This document shows positions 35,578 through 45,254 of a stretch of DNA of 64,000 nt, piece by piece (position 1 is the stretch's first letter; each line of letters starts with the position of its first letter). The notes under the pieces were generated by a model. It did not search any database and had not been told where the DNA came from. It saw only the letters and a program-made list of their open reading frames with translations. Both the position numbers and the translations under genes were made by a program. The DNA comes from Caenispirillum bisanense (GTDB lineage: Bacteria > Pseudomonadota > Alphaproteobacteria > Rhodospirillales > Rhodospirillaceae), in contig NZ_OCNJ01000001.1 in NCBI RefSeq assembly GCF_900230255.1, positions 496,001-560,000 of the forward strand, given 5' to 3'.

Positions 35578-36014
35578 CGCGGAAGGTCCTCTGTCAGAAG
35601 CGCGGAAAGGCCCCGCGGCATCGGCGCCGGCGTCCGGCACCGGGCTGCGGGCGGGCGCACTTTGGCGCATTTCGCCGCGCCGCGAAAGCCCCCTTGCCGC
35701 CGCGACTCGCACCTCCCCGTCGACGCCGCCCGACCGCCGTCGGCCCCTCGCCGCGCCGCCGCGGGACCGAATGGGCCCTGTCGATCACAAAAAGTTACAT
35801 AAAATGCCCGTGGATTTATCCATTCACGATGCTCGGAAAAGAGAGTGAGCATATCCGAAGGGATAGCGGACTTATCCACGCATCTGGAAGGGTTGCGTGC
35901 GGGCATCCCTTGGATGTGGGCGACTGTCGACGCGACGGGATCCGTCCGGTTCCTGTTTACAGGGACCTTCTCTTGTATAATGTCGGGTCGTGGGTGTTAG
36001 GGGTAGGGTTCACG
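35578..36014. other. 437-bp divergent intergenic region, partly AT-rich
   Basis: The first 200 bp are GC-rich and empty. From about 35785 the composition turns AT-rich, with TTATCCATT (35816-35824) and TTATCCACG (35872-35880), which resemble DnaA boxes, and then the MarR promoter at 35952-35981. No gene is apparent. Confidence 0.55.
35952..35981 (+). promoter_or_regulatory. Promoter and palindrome upstream of the MarR gene
   Basis: A consensus TATAAT (35976-35981) lies 33 bp upstream of the MarR start. The palindrome CCTGT-TT-ACAGG (35952-35963) covers the expected -35 position and could be the repressor's own operator. Confidence 0.55.
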
Positions 36015-36485
36015 ATGATCGACTGCGAAACCGTCGCCAGCGGCGACGATCGGCTGGAGCTGCGCACATGGTTGCGCCTGCTCGCGTGCTATAATCTGAT
36101 AGAGAAGGAAATCCGCACACGCCTGCGCGACCACGCCGGCATCACGCTGCCGCAGTTCGATCTGCTGGCGGCGCTGGACCGGGCCGAGGGGGGCACCCTG
36201 GTCATGGGCGAGTTGTCCAAGCGTCTGATGGTCACCAACGGCAACGTCACCGCGCTGGTCGACCGGCTGGTGCGCGACGGCCTGCTGGAACGCCACGTCA
36301 GCCCCACCGACCGCCGCGCCCTGGTGGTGCGCATGACGCCCCGCGGGCGCGAGGTGTTCGAGGCGGTGGCGCCCAACCATGCGGAGTGGCTGCAGGACCT
36401 CATGGGCGACATGTGCCGCGACCGGGTGGAGGCGCTCTACAACCACCTGGCGGATCTGAAGGCGTCCGTCTGCGCGGTGCAGTAG
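36015..36485 (+). CDS. MarR family transcriptional regulator
   Basis: This 156-residue winged-helix regulator has a dimerisation helix near the N-terminus, LPQFDLLAALDRAEGG, recognition helix LSKRLMVTNGNVTALVDRLVRDG, and the wing HVSPTDRRALVVRMTPRGREVF. These are all MarR hallmarks. The target and ligand are unknown. Its promoter carries a 12-bp palindrome, which suggests autoregulation. The neighbour on the divergent side is the flavin reductase, a possible target. Confidence 0.9.
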   Translation: MIDCETVASGDDRLELRTWLRLLACYNLIEKEIRTRLRDHAGITLPQFDLLAALDRAEGGTLVMGELSKRLMVTNGNVTALVDRLVRDGLLERHVSPTDRRALVVRMTPRGREVFEAVAPNHAEWLQDLMGDMCRDRVEALYNHLADLKASVCAVQ

Positions 36486-36637
36486 CGCCGGCGGGCTGCG
36501 GGCATCCTCTGGCGGCGGGGCCGTCGGCTCCCCATCTGGAGCCTCGGCCCGCCGGGGCGGTGCGGCTTGTGCGCCGGGCGCGCATCTGCTACGCACGGCG
36601 GCAATCACCGTAGACCCATTCCAGAGCCACGACGGAC

Positions 36638-38227
<1,590 letters not shown>

Positions 38228-38228
38228 C

Positions 38229-38828
38229 ATGGTGGGCGCCCCCGACCGCCTGCAGCGCATCCTCGACTTCCTGGAGTTCGCCGACCGCTTCAAGTTCGTC
38301 GAGCGGCGCGGCTACCTGACCGGCGGCGAGCGCCGCGAGAACGACGCCGAGCATTGCTGGCACATGGCGCTGGTCGCCATGGTCCTGCACGGTGAGCTGG
38401 AAGACCCCGCCTCGGTGGACCTGGGCAAGGCGCTGCGCCTCATCCTGGTCCACGACCTGGTGGAGATCGAGGCCGGCGATACGTACGCCTACGACGATGC
38501 CGCCATCGAGGGGCAGGAGGAGCGCGAGCAGCGCGCCGCCGACCGCATCTTCGGCCTGCTGCCCGACGACCTGGGGGCGGAGATGCGCGCCCTGTGGGAG
38601 GAGTTCGAGGCCCGCGAGACGCCGGAAGCGCGTTTCGCCAAGGCCTGCGACAACTTCCAGGGCTTCATGCAGAACGTCATCTCGGGCGGCCGGGCGTGGC
38701 GGGAAAACGGCGTCGGGCGGGAAGACACCCGTCGCCGCACCGATTTCCCGCGCACCGTGGACCCGGCCTTCGACGCGCTGCTCACTCGCCTCTACGCCCG
38801 CACCGACCGCGAGGGCAGCTTCGGGTAA
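38229..38828 (+). CDS. HD-domain phosphohydrolase (YfbR-like)
   Basis: This 199-residue protein has the HD signature: ENDAEHCWHMALVAMVL (first His near residue 39), LILVHDLVEIEAGD with the HD pair, and a later Asp in KACDNFQGFM. The pattern fits the YfbR/HDDC2 family of 5'-deoxynucleotidases, which dephosphorylate dNMPs. It is translationally close to prfC, with 1 bp between them. Confidence 0.85.
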   Translation: MVGAPDRLQRILDFLEFADRFKFVERRGYLTGGERRENDAEHCWHMALVAMVLHGELEDPASVDLGKALRLILVHDLVEIEAGDTYAYDDAAIEGQEEREQRAADRIFGLLPDDLGAEMRALWEEFEARETPEARFAKACDNFQGFMQNVISGGRAWRENGVGREDTRRRTDFPRTVDPAFDALLTRLYARTDREGSFG

Positions 38829-38843
38829 GTCAGGCGCCTTCGC

Positions 38844-40055
38844 CTACTGTTTGACGTAGAGCCCGCGCGGCAGGCCGCACAGGGGCTCGCCGCCGCGTTC
38901 GGTGACCAGGAAGGTCTCGCTCAGCTCGATGCCCCAGTCCTCCATCCAGATGCCGGGGATGAGGTGGAAGGTCATGTTGGGCTGCAGGACCGTGGTGTCG
39001 CCGGGGCGCAGGCTCATGGTGTGCTCGCCCCAGTCGGGCGGGTAGGCGCAGCCGATGGAATAGCCGATGCGGCTTTCCTTCACGAGGCCGTGGCGGCGCG
39101 TCGCCTCGCGCCAGGCGTGTTCCACCTCTTCGCAGGTGGCGCCGGGGCGGGCGGCGTCGAGGGCGGCCTGCAGGCCTTCGCACACCACTTCGGCCGTATC
39201 CACCATCAGCGCCGGCGGCTTGCCCAGATAGACCGTGCGCGCCATGGCGCAGTGGTAGCGCCGGTTGGCGGCGGCCAGTTCCAGGATGGTCGCCTCGCCG
39301 GCCTTGAAGGTCTCGTCGGTCCAGGTCAGGTGCGGCGTCGAGGAACAGATGCCGGTCGGCAGCATGGGCACGATGGCGGTGTAGTCGCCGCCGAACTCCG
39401 GCGTGCCGCGCACCTGGGCCGACATGATCTCGGCCACCGTGTCGCACTGGCGCCGTCCGGGCTCGACGCCCTCGCAGGCCGTCTGCATGGCGCTTTCGAG
39501 GATGCGGGCGGCGCGGCGCATGAGGCCGATCTCGGCGTCGGACTTCACGGCCCGCACCCAGTTCACCAGGTGGCCGGCGTCCTTGAAGGTGGCGTTCGGC
39601 AGGCCGGCGCGCAGCGATTCCCAGCCCTGGACCGAGAAGTAGTAGGCATCCATCTCCACGGCCAAGCGGCCCTTGTGCCAGCCGCGCCGGGTGATTTCCT
39701 CCGCCACGAAGGTCATGGGGTGGATGTGGCGCTGCTGCACGTAGTGGTCGGGGTAGCCGAGGATGTCGTCGGGCGGCAGTACGGTGGTCCAGCGGGCGCC
39801 GTTGGCGTCCATGTGGCGGCCGATCCACACCGGGTTGTCGTGGTCGAGCGCCACGATCACCACCTGCGGCACATAGAACGACCAGCCGTCGTAGCCGGTG
39901 AGGTAGTTCATGTTGGCCGGGTCGGAGACCAGCATCACGTCGATGCCGTCGGCGGCCATGCGGTACTTCACCGCCGCCAGCCTGTGGTCGAACTCGGCCC
40001 GGTCGAAGACGCGCCAGGTGGGCGAGGCGCGATCGGCGAGGGAAGTCGGGCTCAT
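38844..40055 (-). CDS. eutD: Ectoine hydrolase EutD/DoeA (M24 fold)
   Basis: This 403-residue creatinase-like M24 protein is predicted to open the ectoine ring to give N-acetyl-2,4-diaminobutyrate. The N-terminal creatinase domain has DVMLVSDPANMNYLTGYDGWSFY in two parts; the C-terminal pita-bread domain includes MRRAARILESAM and GWHKG-type turns. The segment that in metal-dependent M24 enzymes carries the two Asp ligands reads ILELAAANRRYHCAMART, so those ligands are missing, consistent with a specialised branch. It is the last gene of eutB-eutC-eutD; the ATG overlaps the eutC stop. Confidence 0.9.
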   Translation of the reverse strand: MSPTSLADRASPTWRVFDRAEFDHRLAAVKYRMAADGIDVMLVSDPANMNYLTGYDGWSFYVPQVVIVALDHDNPVWIGRHMDANGARWTTVLPPDDILGYPDHYVQQRHIHPMTFVAEEITRRGWHKGRLAVEMDAYYFSVQGWESLRAGLPNATFKDAGHLVNWVRAVKSDAEIGLMRRAARILESAMQTACEGVEPGRRQCDTVAEIMSAQVRGTPEFGGDYTAIVPMLPTGICSSTPHLTWTDETFKAGEATILELAAANRRYHCAMARTVYLGKPPALMVDTAEVVCEGLQAALDAARPGATCEEVEHAWREATRRHGLVKESRIGYSIGCAYPPDWGEHTMSLRPGDTTVLQPNMTFHLIPGIWMEDWGIELSETFLVTERGGEPLCGLPRGLYVKQ

Positions 40056-41038
40056 GCGTGAAACTCCCGTCCGAGGCCCTGCCGCTGTGCCGCGGCATGA
40101 GCCAGTGTCGCGATCACGGTGTCCTGGACTCCGGTCCCCGTCAGATCGCAGACGGTCACCGCCTCCTCGGATGGGCGGGCGCCGTCTCTTGCGTGGACGA
40201 GCGTCCCGAGTTCGACCGGGCTGACGGACAGCCCGCGGTCGAGGGCGTGGTGCAGTTCACCCAGCACGGCGCACTGCGCGATGCGGTCGCAGACCACCAG
40301 GTCGGCGGCCGCCAGCACCTCGGGCGCCAGTTCGCCTTTGTCCTCGGCGTCCGATCCCATCGCGGTGATGTGCAGGCCGGGATGGAGCCAGTCCTGGTGA
40401 ATCAACGGTTGGCGGGAGGGGGTGGTGGTCACGACGACGTCACTTTCGGCCACCGCCGCCTCTGGGCTCGCCACCGGATGCACGGGCAGGCCGAGGCGGC
40501 TGGTCATGTCGCGGGCGTAAGCCTCCGCCTTGGCCGGCTCGCGCGCCCACACCAGCACCTGCCGCAGGTCGCGCACCAGGGCCAGCGCCTCCATCTGCAG
40601 GCGCGCCTGGGTGCCGGCGCCGAGCACGCCGGCGGTGAGGCCGGGGCCGCGCGGCGCCAGGGTGCGGGCGGCAACGGCACCGGCGGCGGCGGTGCGCACG
40701 TCGGTCAGGTAGCCGTTGTCGAGCAGCAGGGCCTCCACCAGGCCCGTGCGGGCGCTCAGCAGCACCATGAGGCCGTTGAGGCTGGGCAGGCCGAGCGTCG
40801 GGTTATTGAAGAAGCCGGGGCTCATCTTCATGGCGATGCTGTCGATGCCCGGCACGAAGGCGGTTTTCACGTCGATCTCACCGTTGTGCTCCGGCACGTC
40901 CAGGCGCAGCACGGGCGGCATGCGCACTTCGCCGGCGGACAGGCGCGCGAAGGCCTCGGCCATGGCGTCGACCATGGGCAGGTCGAGCCGCACGCAGGCC
41001 CGCAGGTCGGCTTCCGTCAGGATCAGGACATCGGGCAT
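40052..41038 (-). CDS. eutC: EutC, ornithine cyclodeaminase-like ectoine utilisation protein
   Basis: This 328-residue member of the ornithine cyclodeaminase/mu-crystallin family has a Rossmann NAD motif (GVLGAGTQARLQMEAL, near residue 130), an N-terminal Lys/Arg substrate region (VKTAFVPG, IAMKMSPGF), and the end block VTVCDLTGTGVQD. In ectoine/hydroxyectoine clusters EutC acts with EutB on hydroxyectoine-derived intermediates. The start shares a base with the eutB stop (TGATG), and its stop overlaps eutD. Confidence 0.88.
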   Translation of the reverse strand: MPDVLILTEADLRACVRLDLPMVDAMAEAFARLSAGEVRMPPVLRLDVPEHNGEIDVKTAFVPGIDSIAMKMSPGFFNNPTLGLPSLNGLMVLLSARTGLVEALLLDNGYLTDVRTAAAGAVAARTLAPRGPGLTAGVLGAGTQARLQMEALALVRDLRQVLVWAREPAKAEAYARDMTSRLGLPVHPVASPEAAVAESDVVVTTTPSRQPLIHQDWLHPGLHITAMGSDAEDKGELAPEVLAAADLVVCDRIAQCAVLGELHHALDRGLSVSPVELGTLVHARDGARPSEEAVTVCDLTGTGVQDTVIATLAHAAAQRQGLGREFHA

Positions 41039-42084
41039 CACGCGACCTCGTGCAGGGCGGTGGCGGCGGCGGTTTCGGCGTCGGCGGCTGCGATCACCCG
41101 GCGGAAGGTCTCGCGGTCGACGTTGCCGCCGGTGACGAGGCAGACCGCCGGGCCGTCCAGCCGCACCTTGCCGGCGAGCAGGGCGGCCGGGCCGACGGCG
41201 GCGGCGCCCTCGGCGGTGAGGCCGTGGCAGTGGTGCAGGTGGCGCATGCCGGCGGCGATCTCGGTTTCCGTCAGCAGCATCACGTCGTCCAGCAGGTCGC
41301 GGCAGAGGTCGAAGGTATGGCGGTTGGCGAGCCCGATGCCGCCGCCGAGGGAATCGGCGAGCGTCGGGCATTCCTCCACGTCCACCGGGCGGCCGGCGAG
41401 CAGGCTCGCGTGCATGGCGGCGCCGCGCTCCATGCTGACGCCGATGACGCGCGCCTTCGGCCGCACCGTCTTCACCGCCAGCGCCACGCCGGCGGCGAGG
41501 CCGCCGCCCGACAGCGGCACCAGCACCGTCGTCACCTCCGGCAGGTCTTCCACCACTTCGAGGCCGAGCGTGCCCTGGCCGGCGATGACGGCGGGGTCGT
41601 CGAAGGGGGCGATCCAGGCCATGCCCTCCTCGCGCACCAGCCGCTGCGCCTCGACGGTGGCGTCGTCCTGGCTGCGGCCGACGATGCGCACCTCGGCGCC
41701 CAGGGCCCGCACGGCCTCCACTTTGTTGGCGGGCACCAGCGCCGACAGGCAGACCACCGCCCGCAGCCCGAGGCGTGCCGCGGCATGGGCGACGGCGCGG
41801 CCGTGGTTGCCGGTGGAGGCGGTGACGACGCCGCGCGCCCGGCGCTGCGGCGGCAGGGTGAGGATGCGGTTGGTCGCCCCGCGCAGCTTGAAGGAGCCCG
41901 TTTCCTGCAGCAGGTCGAGCTTCAGTGCCACCGTGTGGCCGGCCTGCGCGCTCAGGGCGGGGCAGGGGACGAGCGGCGTATGCCGGATGTGGCCCGCGAG
42001 GCGCAGGCGCGCATCGAGCACGTGCGACACCAGCGGGCCAAAGCCGTGATTGATCCGATCGGGTCGAAAGGCCGGGTATGCCAT
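41038..42084 (-). CDS. eutB: EutB, threonine dehydratase-like hydroxyectoine utilisation enzyme
   Basis: This 348-residue fold-type II PLP enzyme has the PLP Lys in ETGSFKLRGA near residue 60, ASTGNHGRAVAHAA, and the glycine-rich phosphate loop SGGGLAAGVALA. It resembles threonine dehydratases, but its position upstream of eutC-eutD and beside enuR points to removal of the hydroxyl from hydroxyectoine derivatives. It is the first gene of the catabolic operon. A 16-bp palindrome lies 70-85 bp upstream. Confidence 0.87.
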   Translation of the reverse strand: MAYPAFRPDRINHGFGPLVSHVLDARLRLAGHIRHTPLVPCPALSAQAGHTVALKLDLLQETGSFKLRGATNRILTLPPQRRARGVVTASTGNHGRAVAHAAARLGLRAVVCLSALVPANKVEAVRALGAEVRIVGRSQDDATVEAQRLVREEGMAWIAPFDDPAVIAGQGTLGLEVVEDLPEVTTVLVPLSGGGLAAGVALAVKTVRPKARVIGVSMERGAAMHASLLAGRPVDVEECPTLADSLGGGIGLANRHTFDLCRDLLDDVMLLTETEIAAGMRHLHHCHGLTAEGAAAVGPAALLAGKVRLDGPAVCLVTGGNVDRETFRRVIAAADAETAAATALHEVA

Positions 42085-42151
42085 GCCACCTCCTGCCGCG
42101 CCGCAGTGCGTGAGTCCTGGACCGACCTTAGCCAGAGGTTACCGGATCATG

Positions 42152-42167
42152 TCAATTGCGAAATTGA
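42152..42167 (-). promoter_or_regulatory. Palindrome upstream of eutBCD
   Basis: TCAATT-GCGA-AATTGA is a perfect 6-bp inverted repeat in the 101-bp gap between enuR and eutB. It is a candidate operator for EnuR or the AsnC-type regulator encoded nearby. Confidence 0.4.
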
Positions 42168-42185
42168 AACCATCCAATGTAGCCG

Positions 42186-43565
42186 CTACACGTCGATGAG
42201 CGCCGGCTCCGGGCGCTGCGACAGGTCGCCGCGCACCAGCTCGAGCGCCCGCTCCAGGTCGGCGCGGGTCTCGGCGCCGCCGACGGACAGGCGCACCGCG
42301 TGGGGACCGGCGGAACGGCCGACCACGAAGGGTTCCGACGCCGTAACCAGGACGCCCTGGGCCTGCAACTGGCGCACCAGGCCGTCGGCCCGCCAGTCGC
42401 CGGGAAGGTTGATCCACACGTTCGGTCCGGTGGGATGGCTGATGGTGTCGAAGTCCGCCAGGTAGTGGTCCACCAGGGCCTGGCGGGCCGCCAGTTCGCG
42501 GCGCTGTCCGGCGACGATCTCGTCCATGGTGCCGTCCTCGATCCAACGGGCGGCGATATCGGCGACCAGAGGCGTTGCCATCCAACTCGTGGTACGCACC
42601 CGCGCGGCCAGGCGCTGCGTGTTTTTCGGCGGACCGACAAGGAAACCGACGCGCAGGCCCGAGACCGAGACCTTGGTGAAACTGGTGACGTAATAGCTGT
42701 CGTCGGGATGGAAAGAGGACAGCGGCGGCGGCCGGTCTTCCACCAGGGCACCGAACACGTCGTCTTCGACGATGGCGACGCCGTACTGGCGGCAGATGGC
42801 GGCGATCTTTTCCCGCCTTTCGGCCGGCATGAGGCTGGAGGTGGGATTGTTGAGGTTGGGCGTGGTCACCAGCGCCTTCACGCCGCCCTTGCGCACGGCG
42901 GCCTCCACCGCGTCGGGCATCAGTCCGTCACGGTCGCTGGCCAGCGGGCGCAGGTTGAAGTGCAGGAAGCTCGCCAAGGAGATGAGCCCGTGGTCGGTCA
43001 GGGCGTCGGTCACCACCACGTCGTCGGGCTCGACGATGGTCGACAGCGCCACCAGCATGCCGTGGGCGCAGCCGTTGGTGATGACGATGTCGGCGGGGTC
43101 GGCCGGCATGCCCATCTTATAGAGCCAGCGCGCCGCCGCCAGCCGGTGCGGCGGCAGGCCGATGAGCGGCCGGCACCACAGCATGGCGGCGAGGTCGGGA
43201 TCGTCGGCGGCGGTGCGCAGCGCCTCGCGCAGTTTGGGGATCTGGTCGTGCAGCACGCAGGGGCGGCAGATGGACAGGTCGATGTGCCCTTCCGGATGCC
43301 CGCCGGTGAAGGTTTCCTCCGACCGCCGGCGCACGAAGGTGCCGCGCCCGACCTCGCCGACCACGTGGCCGCGCCGTTCCGCTTCCACATAGGCGCTGGA
43401 GACGGTGTTGACGCTGATGCCGAGGTCGTGCGCCAGGTCGCGGCGCGGCGGCAGGCGGGCGCCGGGGGTGAGGGCGCCGCTTTCGATGGCGTCGGCGATG
43501 GCATTGGCGAGGGCGAGGTACGTCGGACCGCGGTGGCCCTCCAGGCTGGGGCGCCAGGGTGTCAT
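42186..43565 (-). CDS. enuR: EnuR-type MocR/GntR regulator of ectoine catabolism
   Basis: This 459-residue regulator has an N-terminal GntR winged helix (YLALANAIADAIESG, LPPRRDLAHDLGISVNTVSSAYVEAERRG) joined to a fold-type I aminotransferase-like domain. The PLP Lys298 lies in YVTSFTKVSVSGLRVGF. EnuR proteins repress ectoine-use genes and are released by N-acetyl-diaminobutyrate or diaminobutyrate, which react with the bound PLP. It is transcribed toward eutB and divergently from eutE, with nested inverted repeats in the divergent gap. Confidence 0.88.
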   Translation of the reverse strand: MTPWRPSLEGHRGPTYLALANAIADAIESGALTPGARLPPRRDLAHDLGISVNTVSSAYVEAERRGHVVGEVGRGTFVRRRSEETFTGGHPEGHIDLSICRPCVLHDQIPKLREALRTAADDPDLAAMLWCRPLIGLPPHRLAAARWLYKMGMPADPADIVITNGCAHGMLVALSTIVEPDDVVVTDALTDHGLISLASFLHFNLRPLASDRDGLMPDAVEAAVRKGGVKALVTTPNLNNPTSSLMPAERREKIAAICRQYGVAIVEDDVFGALVEDRPPPLSSFHPDDSYYVTSFTKVSVSGLRVGFLVGPPKNTQRLAARVRTTSWMATPLVADIAARWIEDGTMDEIVAGQRRELAARQALVDHYLADFDTISHPTGPNVWINLPGDWRADGLVRQLQAQGVLVTASEPFVVGRSAGPHAVRLSVGGAETRADLERALELVRGDLSQRPEPALIDV

Positions 43566-43621
43566 GGATCATTCCGTCCCTTGTGGGGGTGCAATTTCTT
43601 CCTGTAGCCTCATCAACAAGG

Positions 43622-43670
43622 CGATTGATCCCATCCTACGTCAGTAGGTGCCAATGGACCAGATCAATCG
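43622..43670. promoter_or_regulatory. Nested inverted repeats in the enuR-eutE gap
   Basis: CGATTGATC (43622-43630) and GATCAATCG (43662-43670) are perfect 9-bp inverted copies. Between them is a second inverted repeat, CCTAC-GTCA-GTAGG (43635-43648). This is a likely operator for EnuR and/or the AsnC-type regulator. Confidence 0.55.
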
Positions 43671-43700
43671 GCCGCCGTCTCGCACCCCATCGGAGGTCCC

Positions 43701-44735
43701 ATGGCCGAACCCCTGCGCCACCCGTCCGAGCCGCCGCCGCGCGTCTCCCTCGACATCGACCTGGATGCGCCGGGGCGCCGCCACGGCTACCTCACCGTGC
43801 CGTGGAGCCGCGACGACTCGGCCTGGGGATCGGTGCTGGTGCCGTTGACGGTGGTGGTCGGCACGGCGGGGCCGGGGCCGACGCTGCTGTTCACCGGCGG
43901 CAATCACGGCGACGAGTACGAAGGCCCCATCGCCCTCATGAAGCTGGCCGCCTCGCTCGATCCGGCGCAGGTGGCGGGGCGGGTGATCGTCGTGCCGGCG
44001 ATGAATCTGCCGGCGGTGCTGGCGGGCAGCCGGGTGTCGCCGGTGGACGGCGTCAACATGAACCGCGCCTTCCCCGGCGACCGGCGCGGCGGTGTCTCGG
44101 CCATGATCTGCGCCTTCGTGACGGAGGACCTGGTGGCCCGCGCCGACGCGGTGGTCGACATCCACGCCGGCGGCAAGACGCTCGACTTCGTGCCCTCGGC
44201 GGTGGTCCACGACCTGCCGGATCCCGAGCAGAACCGTCGCACGCGCGCCGCCCTGAAGGCCTTCGGCGCACCGCTCGGCCTCGTGCTGACGGAACTGGAC
44301 AGCGCCGGCATGCTCGATACCACGGTGGAGCAGGCCGGCAAGGTCTTCGTCTCCACCGAACTGGGCGGCAAGGGCCTGGCGACGGCGGAGACGGTGGCGG
44401 TGGCCGATCGCGGCGTCGCCAACATGCTGCGCCACTTCGGCGTCGTGGAGGGCGCGCCGGACATCCCGGAACCGTCGCGCCTCATGCATACGCCCGACGC
44501 CGCCTGCTTCGTCCAGAGCCGCCACGCCGGCCTGTTCGAGCCGCTGGTCGACCTGGGCGTCCTGGTGCGGGAAGGGCAAGTCATCGCCCGCATCCACCCG
44601 GTGGAGGAGAGCGGCGGCCGGCCGGCGGAATATCGGGCGGCGCGCGACGGGCTGTTCTATTGCCGCCACGCCCGCGGACTCATCCGCCGCGGCGATTGCC
44701 TGGCGGTGCTGGCGGTGGACCTCGACGACGCATGA
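43701..44735 (+). CDS. eutE: N-acetyl-diaminobutyrate deacetylase EutE/DoeB
   Basis: This 344-residue zinc enzyme of the AstE/succinylglutamate desuccinylase family has the ligand motif GGNHGDEYEG (H-x-x-E, near residue 73) and the third ligand His in VVDIHAGGKTLD, with the conserved NMNRAFPG between them. In ectoine breakdown it removes the acetyl group from N-alpha-acetyl-2,4-diaminobutyrate made by EutD. The ATG at 43701 follows GGAGG. The asnC-like gene overlaps its stop by four bases. Confidence 0.9.
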   Translation: MAEPLRHPSEPPPRVSLDIDLDAPGRRHGYLTVPWSRDDSAWGSVLVPLTVVVGTAGPGPTLLFTGGNHGDEYEGPIALMKLAASLDPAQVAGRVIVVPAMNLPAVLAGSRVSPVDGVNMNRAFPGDRRGGVSAMICAFVTEDLVARADAVVDIHAGGKTLDFVPSAVVHDLPDPEQNRRTRAALKAFGAPLGLVLTELDSAGMLDTTVEQAGKVFVSTELGGKGLATAETVAVADRGVANMLRHFGVVEGAPDIPEPSRLMHTPDAACFVQSRHAGLFEPLVDLGVLVREGQVIARIHPVEESGGRPAEYRAARDGLFYCRHARGLIRRGDCLAVLAVDLDDA

Positions 44736-45211
44736 AGCTCGACGCCCTCGACCTCAAGATCCTCTGCGCCCTGCAGGAGGACGGCCGCATCACCAAGCTG
44801 AAGCTGGCCGAGCGTGTCGCCCTGTCGCCCAGCGCCTGTTTCGAGCGCATGCGGCGGCTGGAGCAGGCGGGCTTCGTTTCCGGCTACCACGCCGACCTCG
44901 ACCTCGCCAAGCTGGTGCGGGCGAGTTTCGTGTTCGTGGAGGTGACGCTGAAGACCCACCGCAGCAGCGATTTCCAGCGCTTCGAGGCGCACGTGCAGGA
45001 GGTGCCGGAAATCCTCGAGTGCTACGCCATCGGCGGCGGGGTCGACTACATGCTGAAGGTGGTGGCGACCGACATCGCCCACTACCAGGCAGTCATCGAC
45101 GCGCTGCTGGATGCCGAGGTGGGGGTGGACCGCTACTTCACCTACATCGTCACCAAGCCGGTCAAGCGCCGGCTCGACTACCCGGTGCGGGAGTTGCTCG
45201 GGCGGGGGTGA
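44732..45211 (+). CDS. AsnC/Lrp family regulator (DoeX-like)
   Basis: This 159-residue regulator has an N-terminal helix-turn-helix (LDLKILCALQEDGRI, LKLAERVALSPSACFERMRRLEQAGFV) and a RAM ligand-binding domain (FVFVEVTLKTH ... ECYAIGGGVDYMLKVVATD). AsnC-type regulators (DoeX, AsnC) accompany ectoine-degradation genes in Halomonas and rhizobia. Its ATG overlaps the eutE stop, so it is co-expressed with the deacetylase. A role as activator of eutBCDE is inferred from context. Confidence 0.9.
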   Translation: MKLDALDLKILCALQEDGRITKLKLAERVALSPSACFERMRRLEQAGFVSGYHADLDLAKLVRASFVFVEVTLKTHRSSDFQRFEAHVQEVPEILECYAIGGGVDYMLKVVATDIAHYQAVIDALLDAEVGVDRYFTYIVTKPVKRRLDYPVRELLGRG

Positions 45212-45221
45212 CCAAAGAAGA

Positions 45222-45249
45222 ACGGGGCGGCCCCGGAAGGCCGCCCCGT
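45222..45249. terminator. Terminator-like hairpin between asnC-type gene and purB
   Basis: A perfect 11-bp stem (ACGGGGCGGCC) with a 6-base loop lies between two convergent genes. There is no clear T-tract on the plus strand; read on the minus strand it is followed by TTCTTCTTTGG. Confidence 0.65.
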
Positions 45250-45254
45250 CGTCC

